Part shown: positions 58,056-64,000 of the stretch, one piece after another
Layout of the letters: the number at the start of each line of letters is the position of its first letter
How positions within the stretch are numbered: position 1 is the stretch's first letter
Source: Clostridia bacterium
Lineage (GTDB): Bacteria; Bacillota; Clostridia; Oscillospirales; CAG-272
Assembly: GCA_017463485.1 (NCBI GenBank)
Contig: JAFTPD010000005.1
Location: forward strand, 47,773 to 111,772
Length of the DNA stretch: 64,000 nt
Direction of reading: 5' to 3'
Program-made: the position numbers and the translations under genes
Notes under the pieces: generated by a model
What the model saw: the letters and a program-made list of their open reading frames with translations, nothing else
Database searches by the model: none
Told to the model about the DNA's origin: nothing

Positions 58056-58121
58056 GTTTTGTCTGCAATTTTTCATTTGCAATTTTCCATTTTTAATTTT
58101 TACAGAAAGGTTGGGTAAGCT

Positions 58122-59006
58122 ATGGCTCAAAATGTAACCAATAAGCCAAACGTAGTTATTGGTATCGACGTGGGCGGAAGCACCACGAAAATTGTCGGCT
58201 TCAGACACGCCGAGGGGCAAGCTCCCGCGCTTATCCCTCCCATGTTCGTGCGGGCGACTGATCCTATTACGTCCATATACGGCGCGCTCGGACGCTTTAC
58301 CTCCGAGAACGAACTTTCCCTTTCGGATATCGATAGAGTTATGATGACGGGGGTTGGCTCGTCCTTCCTGTCAGGCTCTATATATACATTGGACTGCCGC
58401 GACGTGTCCGAATTTTCGGGCGTCGGTCTTGGCGGACTTTACCTGTCGGGGCTTGACGAGGCTATTATCGTCAGCATGGGCACGGGTACGGCTCTCGTCC
58501 ATGCAAAGCATACCGAGGACGGCAAAACACAGATGAAATATCTCGGTGGTACGGGCGTTGGCGGCGGAACTCTGATGGGACTTGCCAAAAAGATGCTTGG
58601 CGTTGACAACGTCGAGGACGTGGAAAAGCTGTGTGAGGGCGGCGACCTTTCAAAGATCGACCTCAAGATAAGCGACCTGTCGCGCGGCGACGAGTTCCTT
58701 AACGTGAACACCGACCTCACCGCATCAAACTTCGGAAACCTCAGCGGACTTGCCGAAAATCACGATATCGCGTTAGGAATAGCCAACATGGTGGCGGAAA
58801 CCATTGCCATGATATCTATTTTCGCCGCGCGAGGCAACGGCATCAAAAATATTGTACTGACGGGTAATCTTACCAACATCACTCCCGTGCGCCGCGTTTT
58901 TGAAAGCCTCGAGCATAATTTCGGTGTCAATTTCATTATTCCCGAAAACGCACAGTTCGCTACCGTTATCGGCGCGGCACTGTACTCCGACGACGCCGCT
59001 CAGTAA
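58122..59006 (+). CDS. coaW: Type II pantothenate kinase
   Basis: A 294-residue ASKHA-fold kinase for the first step of coenzyme A synthesis (pantothenate to 4'-phosphopantothenate). It has the phosphate loop VIGIDVGGSTTKIVGF, a catalytic-Glu region, MMTGVGSSFLSG, IVSMGTGTALVHAK and YLGGTGVGGGTLMGLAKKML, typical of CoaW. Type II enzymes are usually not feedback-inhibited by CoA. It precedes alaS by 37 bp on the same strand and probably shares its transcript. Confidence 0.93.
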   Translation: MAQNVTNKPNVVIGIDVGGSTTKIVGFRHAEGQAPALIPPMFVRATDPITSIYGALGRFTSENELSLSDIDRVMMTGVGSSFLSGSIYTLDCRDVSEFSGVGLGGLYLSGLDEAIIVSMGTGTALVHAKHTEDGKTQMKYLGGTGVGGGTLMGLAKKMLGVDNVEDVEKLCEGGDLSKIDLKISDLSRGDEFLNVNTDLTASNFGNLSGLAENHDIALGIANMVAETIAMISIFAARGNGIKNIVLTGNLTNITPVRRVFESLEHNFGVNFIIPENAQFATVIGAALYSDDAAQ

Positions 59007-59043
59007 GTTAAAAATTAATCGCACATAAAGAAAGGCATTTTTT

Positions 59044-61674
59044 ATGAAATGGACAGGACTTAACGAAGTCAGAGAAAAGTATCTCGCATTTTTCGAGTCG
59101 AAGGGACACCTTCGCCTCCCCTCCTACTCCCTCGTCCCTCACAACGACCCTTCCCTCCTGCTTATCAACTCGGGAATGGCACCCATGAAGAAGTTCTTCA
59201 CGGGCGAGGAGGAGCCGCCTCGCCGCCGCGTTACCACTTGTCAGAAGTGCATCCGTACTCCCGACCTGGAGCGCGTAGGTCACACTGCAAGACACGGAAC
59301 GTTCTTTGAGATGCTGGGTAACTTCTCCTTCGGAGATTATTTCAAGCCCGAGGCTATTGAGTGGGCGTGGGAATTCCTCACTCAAACCATGGAGATCCCC
59401 GAGGAGCTGCTCTGGCCTTCGATTTATGAAAATGACGAGGAAGCGTTTGAGCTTTGGAACAAAAAGATCGGCGTTCCCGCAGAGCGTATCGTCCGCCTCG
59501 GCAAGGCTGATAACTTCTGGGAGCACGGCTCAGGTCCTTGCGGTCCCTGCTCCGAGATATACTTTGACCGCGGCGAAAAGTACGGTTGCGGAAGCCCCGA
59601 CTGTAAGCCCGGATGCGACTGCGACAGATACATGGAAATCTGGAACAACGTATTCTCCCAGTTCAATAACGACGGCAAGGGCAACTACACAGAGCTTGCG
59701 CAAAAGAACATTGATACGGGTATGGGACTTGAGCGACTTGCTTGCGTTATGCAGGGCGTTGACAATATGTTTGAGGTAGACACTGTCCGCAAGATACTTG
59801 ACAAGGTCTGCGAGATCGCAGGCAAGACCTACGGTGAGGACAAGCAAAAGGATATTTCCATCCGCGTTGTCACCGACCATATCAAGAGCGCAATGTTTAT
59901 GATTTGCGACGGCGTTATTCCCTCTAACGAGGGCAGAGGCTACGTCCTCCGCCGTATCATCCGCCGCGCATGCCGCCACGGTAAGCTGCTTGGCATCTCC
60001 TACGAATTTCTCCCCAAGCTTTGCGTAGTCGCTATCGGCGAGAACGTGGGCGCATATCCAGAGCTTGGCGCAAAGCAGGATTATATTCTCAAGATAATCG
60101 AGATCGAGGAAGGCAGATTCAACGCCACCCTCGACGCAGGACTTAACATTCTGTCCAACATGATCCGCGATTCCTTCACTACCGGCAAAAAGTCTTTGTC
60201 GGGCGAGGATGTATTCAAGCTGTACGACACCTTCGGATTCCCCATCGACCTCACTCGCGAGATCGCCGAGGAGCAGCATATCTCCATTGACGAGAAGACC
60301 TTCAAGGAGCTGATGGAGCAGCAGAAGGTCCGCGCAAGAAGCGCGCGTGCGAACATCTCGGGCTGGTCGAGCGACGCTAAAAACCTTATTGAAGGATTTG
60401 CAAAGACCGAGTTTACGGGATACACCGAGAACGAAACCGACGCGAAGGTTATCGGTATTATCGTTGACGATATTTCGGTCAACAGCGTAAGCGAGGGCGA
60501 CTTCACCCTGATTCTTGACAAGACTCCCTTCTACGGTGAGGGCGGCGGTCAGGTCGGCGATACTGGTACTGTTTCGGGTGACGGTCTGCTGATAAACGTG
60601 TCCGACACACAAAAGAGCGATGGCGTTTACATTCACATCTGCTCTACCGTAAACGGAACCGTTTCGGTGGGCGATACCGTCCGCGCTATGGTAAACGTAG
60701 CTCGCCGCGAGGCTATCAAGCACAATCACTCGGGCTGCCATCTGCTTCAGGCGGCACTCCGACAGGTGCTTGGTACTCACGTTGAGCAGGCAGGCTCTTA
60801 CGTTGACAATCACCACCTCCGCTTTGACTTCTCTCACTTTGCCGCTATGACGGCTGAGGAGATACGTGCGGTCGAGGCACTTGTAAACTCCAACATTCTT
60901 GTCGGTAACGCAGTCGTCACCGAGGTAATGAACATTGAGGACGCAAAGAAAAAGGGCGCTATGATGCTCTTTGGTGAAAAGTACGGCAACGTTGTTCGCG
61001 TTGTTGAAATGGGCAATTCCTCCATGGAATTCTGCGGCGGCACTCACGTTTCCAATACCGCTCAGATCGGTCTTTTCAAGATCACAGCAGAAACCTCTGT
61101 TGCCGCAGGTGTACGCCGTATCGAGGCTGTAACGGGTCAGGGCGTGCTTGAGCTTATGGCACAGAAGGACAAGCTTATTTCCGACACCGCAAAGGAGCTG
61201 AAGGTGCAAAACACTGCCGAGATCGCAAAGCGTGCGGCGGCTCTCCAATGCGAGCTTGTAGGCGCGAAGAAAGAGATTGAGCATCTCAACGCAAAGATCG
61301 CCTCGGGAGTTACTAAGGATATCCTTTCCAACTCCGCAGAGGTTGGCGCATGCAAGCTAGTAACGGCTTATATGGAAAATCTCAAGCTTGACGTAGCAAG
61401 AGGTGCTGTGGACGAGCTGAAGGCACAGTACGGCAATATCGTCGTGGTTCTGGCTATTGCTCCAGAGGGCAAGCTGAATTTCATCACCGCGGCAGGCAAG
61501 GACGCCGTCGCGGCGGGTGTGCACGCGGGCAAGCTTGCAGGCGCGGTTGCGGCTGTGACAGGCGGTAAGGGCGGCGGACGTCCCGACAGCGCAATGGCGG
61601 GCGGTCAGGACAAGACCAAGGTTGACGAGGCTCTCGCCACTGCCAAGGCAACCGTTGAGGGTATGCTTAAATAA
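59044..61674 (+). CDS. alaS: Alanyl-tRNA synthetase
   Basis: A complete 876-residue class II synthetase. The catalytic core starts MKWTGLNEVREKYLAFFESK, with LLINSGMAPMKKFF and RVTTCQKCIRTPDLERVG, then the editing domain with HNHSGCHLLQAALRQVLG and FCGGTHVSNT (zinc-binding His and Cys), and the C-terminal C-Ala domain ending GKGGGRPDSAMAGGQ. Full length for the family. The gap to coaW is only 37 bp, so there is no room for a T-box leader. Downstream, AACGGAGCA/TGCTCCGTT at 61683-61717 may end the transcript. Confidence 0.97.
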   Translation: MKWTGLNEVREKYLAFFESKGHLRLPSYSLVPHNDPSLLLINSGMAPMKKFFTGEEEPPRRRVTTCQKCIRTPDLERVGHTARHGTFFEMLGNFSFGDYFKPEAIEWAWEFLTQTMEIPEELLWPSIYENDEEAFELWNKKIGVPAERIVRLGKADNFWEHGSGPCGPCSEIYFDRGEKYGCGSPDCKPGCDCDRYMEIWNNVFSQFNNDGKGNYTELAQKNIDTGMGLERLACVMQGVDNMFEVDTVRKILDKVCEIAGKTYGEDKQKDISIRVVTDHIKSAMFMICDGVIPSNEGRGYVLRRIIRRACRHGKLLGISYEFLPKLCVVAIGENVGAYPELGAKQDYILKIIEIEEGRFNATLDAGLNILSNMIRDSFTTGKKSLSGEDVFKLYDTFGFPIDLTREIAEEQHISIDEKTFKELMEQQKVRARSARANISGWSSDAKNLIEGFAKTEFTGYTENETDAKVIGIIVDDISVNSVSEGDFTLILDKTPFYGEGGGQVGDTGTVSGDGLLINVSDTQKSDGVYIHICSTVNGTVSVGDTVRAMVNVARREAIKHNHSGCHLLQAALRQVLGTHVEQAGSYVDNHHLRFDFSHFAAMTAEEIRAVEALVNSNILVGNAVVTEVMNIEDAKKKGAMMLFGEKYGNVVRVVEMGNSSMEFCGGTHVSNTAQIGLFKITAETSVAAGVRRIEAVTGQGVLELMAQKDKLISDTAKELKVQNTAEIAKRAAALQCELVGAKKEIEHLNAKIASGVTKDILSNSAEVGACKLVTAYMENLKLDVARGAVDELKAQYGNIVVVLAIAPEGKLNFITAAGKDAVAAGVHAGKLAGAVAAVTGGKGGGRPDSAMAGGQDKTKVDEALATAKATVEGMLK

Positions 61675-61682
61675 AAAATTGC

Positions 61683-61717
61683 AACGGAGCAGCTGCCAAT
61701 TTTGCGGTTGCTCCGTT
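61683..61717 (+). terminator. Hairpin after alaS
   Basis: AACGGAGCA (61683-61691) pairs with TGCTCCGTT (61709-61717) with further inner pairing. The following bases are A/T-rich but lack a clean T-run, so termination is likely but not certain. Confidence 0.55.
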
Positions 61718-61832
61718 ATCCAATTTAAAATGTAGTTGAATTTTTTCAAACTTGGGCGCGGGGACGGCTCTGTTTTACGACTATAGTAGTAGAGGAACAG
61801 GAAAAGCACCTCGCGAAAGGAAGATAACGACT

Positions 61833-62429
61833 ATGAACGAAAATCAGAAAAGCCCGAAAAAGCCGCTTACAGACGAGGAGATCGTGGCGCTGTTCTGGAA
61901 GCGTAACGAAAAGGCAATCGAGGAAACGGACAAAAAGTACGGCAGATATCTTTACGCTATCGCCTACAATATCGTCCACGACAGCCTTGACTCGGAGGAG
62001 TGTCTGAACGACACCTACCACGGCACATGGAACAAAATACCGCCCACGCGCCCGCGCGTGCTTGGCGCATTTTTGTCGCGCATTATGCGAAATATTGCGG
62101 TCGATAAGTTCCGCTCAAATACCGCGCAAAAGCGCATACCGTCCGAGTATATCGTCGCCCTGGACGAGCTTGACGAGTGTATCGCGACCGAGGATGAATC
62201 AGTCGAAAAGGATTACGACATAAGGCAGATCAGCCGTATTCTCAACGATTTTCTGCACAAGCTGTCCGCACGCCGCGAGTACATATTCGTATGCAGATAT
62301 TATTACTCGGACAAGATATCCGACATTGCGGAAAGCCTCGGACTCAAGGAAAGCACCGTTTCCCGCGAGCTGTCCCTGATGCGCCGCGAGCTTAAAGATG
62401 CACTGGAAAAGGAGGGGTACGTTATATGA
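61833..62429 (+). CDS. ECF-type sigma-70 family factor
   Basis: A 198-residue sigma factor with regions 2 and 4 only. Region 2 spans AIAYNIVHDSLDSEECLNDT, with DTYHGTWNKIPPTRPRVLGA and AFLSRIMRNIAVDKFRS; region 4 has the helix-turn-helix KISDIAESLGLKESTVSREL. Compared with typical ECF factors it carries an acidic linker (ALDELDECIATEDESVEKDY). AAAGGAAG precedes the ATG at 61833; a longer in-frame start has no such site. The upstream 61740-61830 has a CGACTATAGTAGTAGAGG stretch that could be its own promoter, but I cannot define the boxes. Its stop overlaps the next gene, a likely membrane partner. Confidence 0.9.
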   Translation: MNENQKSPKKPLTDEEIVALFWKRNEKAIEETDKKYGRYLYAIAYNIVHDSLDSEECLNDTYHGTWNKIPPTRPRVLGAFLSRIMRNIAVDKFRSNTAQKRIPSEYIVALDELDECIATEDESVEKDYDIRQISRILNDFLHKLSARREYIFVCRYYYSDKISDIAESLGLKESTVSRELSLMRRELKDALEKEGYVI

Positions 62430-64000
62430 AGCGTAAGGACGATTTAAAGATAGACATACTTTCCTCCATTGACGAGGACATAATCGAGCGCACCTCCCAA
62501 AAGCGTGCCCATCTTATGTACGGCGGCAGACGTCGTCGACAGAAAAAGGTATTCATGATCTCGGGAATAGCTGCGGCGGCGTGCCTGTGCCTTGTGGTGA
62601 CCACCCTGCTTATGCAGCTTTTGCCGCTGACACCTCCCACGGGCGAAAAGCAGGTGCCTATCTATCAAGGAATGACGGTTTCCACTCTCTCCCCCACCGA
62701 GGAAGCAAACGCGGAGAACGGCGCCTCCTTTATGACCCTCAGTGCAAGCGGCGATATCCTTCCATTTGCACTGCTTGATTCCAAGGACAACAGCGGCAAT
62801 AACGGAAACGGCAACAGTCAGAACGCTCCCGGGCACAACAAGCCCGAACACAATCCGCCCGCAGAAAGCGAATTGGCGGAGGAAATAATGCGCGATCCTC
62901 CCGAGGTTATCGGAGCATCCGAAACGCTTTACTACGCCCTTCCGAATCAGGATATTTATATCACTATCCATTTCCACAACCCCGACGACTTTGAGATACT
63001 TTCCTTTACGATCAACGAAAAGAAATATTCATCTTATATGTTCGAGGCCGGATCGGATATGGAAAATCTCATTCTGAAGGTCAACGTGGGTGACGTTGAG
63101 GGTATAATCGAGTACACCATCGACGCCATCAAGTACGTTGACGGCACAGAGATAAAGGACGTTATCATTGACGGAGACAAGACTGTTAAGGTAGGCGTGT
63201 TTACCGAAAAGCAGCCCACGGCAACGGTTGACCTTTGCGTGGCGGGCATCAACAAGATAGATATCACCCTTGATTTGAGCGACGAGATGGAGCTTATCGG
63301 CATTTCAAACGGTTTTGTGAAGGCGGTGCTGACCGAGGGCGAAAATGTCGTTGATATGCAAGATATTTCGCTTGGCGACGACATCAGCGTCACCTTCGGC
63401 GGCTTGCGCTCCAATACGAAATATAAATACTCAATCGTAGCAACCTACGACGCTCTTGACGGACTCGGATTTACGTCCTACGTGCTGACCGAGGGCGAGA
63501 TGGTGACGCAGGAATACGTGGCATTTGACGGCGTTACGGTGGAGCAGGAGTCTATCTCCTTCGGCTATCAGTGGAACAGCGCTCTTACCGACGAGCAGAA
63601 AACTATCGTTGCGCTTGAACTGTACCACGGCGACGAAAAGGTGCGCGATATTGACGTGTCAACTACCGAAATTGACGGTCTGCTTTCGAATAACGAATAC
63701 AGACTGTTGGCTCGGTTTGTCAACGGTGAGCTTGATGAAATCATCAGCCTGACCTTTACTACTAAGGCAAAGGCTGTGCCCGACTTTACCCTTTCGGAGG
63801 TTGATAAAACACAGGCCTCGTTCAAGTTTGGCGTGAGCATCACTGACACGGACGCCGTTGGCGCGATAACCAAGATCGAGCTGCTTCATGGCGGTGACGA
63901 GCCCGTAGTTGCGGACAACGTTGATATGCGCGAGTTTACCTCGCTCCTTTCCAATAACAAATATACCGTCCGTGTAACCTATACTTACGACCTCAACGAC
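62426..64000 (+). CDS. Membrane-anchored partner of the sigma factor (3' end cut off)
   Basis: The frame opens with ATG at 62426 inside the sigma factor stop (ATGA overlap), after AGGAGGGG, and stays open for 525 codons to the last base. Residues 1-42 are cytoplasmic and charged (DDLKIDILSSIDEDIIERTS), one membrane helix follows (about 44-66, VFMISGIAAAACLCLVVTTL), then an outer Asn/Gly/Pro-rich linker and a string of beta-rich, fibronectin-III-like repeats; two read SNNEYRLLARFVNGEL and SNNKYTVRVTYTYD. The tail-helix-ectodomain plan and coupling suggest an anti-sigma or sensor role, but the short cytoplasmic part matches no anti-sigma fold I can name. Confidence 0.8.
   Translation, partial: MKRKDDLKIDILSSIDEDIIERTSQKRAHLMYGGRRRRQKKVFMISGIAAAACLCLVVTTLLMQLLPLTPPTGEKQVPIYQGMTVSTLSPTEEANAENGASFMTLSASGDILPFALLDSKDNSGNNGNGNSQNAPGHNKPEHNPPAESELAEEIMRDPPEVIGASETLYYALPNQDIYITIHFHNPDDFEILSFTINEKKYSSYMFEAGSDMENLILKVNVGDVEGIIEYTIDAIKYVDGTEIKDVIIDGDKTVKVGVFTEKQPTATVDLCVAGINKIDITLDLSDEMELIGISNGFVKAVLTEGENVVDMQDISLGDDISVTFGGLRSNTKYKYSIVATYDALDGLGFTSYVLTEGEMVTQEYVAFDGVTVEQESISFGYQWNSALTDEQKTIVALELYHGDEKVRDIDVSTTEIDGLLSNNEYRLLARFVNGELDEIISLTFTTKAKAVPDFTLSEVDKTQASFKFGVSITDTDAVGAITKIELLHGGDEPVVADNVDMREFTSLLSNNKYTVRVTYTYDLND

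Noticed and set aside
59007-59043. T-box leader for alaS
   Set aside because: Only 37 bp separate coaW and alaS and no T-box core is present.
59530-61284. Long minus-strand open frame (584 codons) inside alaS
   Set aside because: It is antisense to a complete, well-conserved alaS, has no ribosome-binding site, and its translation shows no recognisable domain; such mirror frames arise from codon bias.

Overview
The window looks like the chromosome of an anaerobic, spore-forming, moderate-GC member of the Firmicutes (class Clostridia, probably an Oscillospiraceae or Christensenellales-like gut or rumen bacterium). The lineage call is an inference. It rests on a SpoIVB sporulation protease, a reverse-rubrerythrin-type peroxide reductase under an Rrf2 regulator, a glycyl radical enzyme with its activase, type II pantothenate kinase, RqcH, a Gram-positive division and cell-wall cluster with a PASTA-domain PBP, several lipoproteins, and very consensus-like sigma-A promoters with strong GGAGG ribosome-binding sites. 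I see no rRNA, tRNA, intact insertion sequence or CRISPR array.

Layout. 1-1.5 kb: accessory-looking block of small genes (cut-off ArsR-type regulator, 39-residue possible precursor peptide, XRE regulator, small DUF6514-like protein, possible recombinase fragment). 1.7-4.3 kb: rubrerythrin operon under a self-regulating Rrf2 repressor, then an MFS transporter. 4.5-7.5 kb: shikimate-kinase-like and pyridoxamine-kinase genes, then a secreted trypsin-like protease with Cys-pair repeats. 7.7-11.8 kb: glycyl radical enzyme plus activase, then spoIVB. 12-12.9 kb: conserved hypothetical gene with a possible PD-(D/E)XK core.

12.9-29.0 kb: one long minus-strand surface-polysaccharide operon with a single strong promoter at its 5' end. 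Transcription order is DegT aminotransferase, phosphoglycosyl transferase, two ATP-grasp ligases, four glycosyltransferases, Wzy-like polymerase, Wzx-like flippase, acyltransferase, CapE, CapF and a nucleotidyltransferase-fold protein. It can be read as making an amino-sugar-containing, Wzx/Wzy-assembled polymer in which the ATP-grasp enzymes may attach amino acids to sugar amines.

29.2-31.8 kb: a two-gene operon (YgjV-GNAT fusion, then TGS-domain nucleoside kinase) behind what reads as a purine-family riboswitch whose terminator overlaps the aptamer, implying a ligand-ON switch. 31.8-35.6 kb: heterodimeric ABC exporter. 35.9-48.7 kb: division and cell-wall cluster mraZ-rsmH-ftsL-PBP-murE-murF-mraY-ftsW-murG-ftsQ, with four perfect 10-bp MraZ-box repeats at its promoter and no murD.

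48.8-64 kb: lipoprotein with a barnase-like ribonuclease domain; operon dGTPase, two DHH phosphoesterases and surE; an unknown lipoprotein; HAD phosphatase with rqcH, divergent from coaW and alaS; and an ECF-type sigma factor overlapping a membrane-anchored partner that runs off the window end. The most striking items are the riboswitch operon, the unassigned glycyl radical enzyme, the lipoprotein ribonuclease and the aminotransferase/ATP-grasp module.
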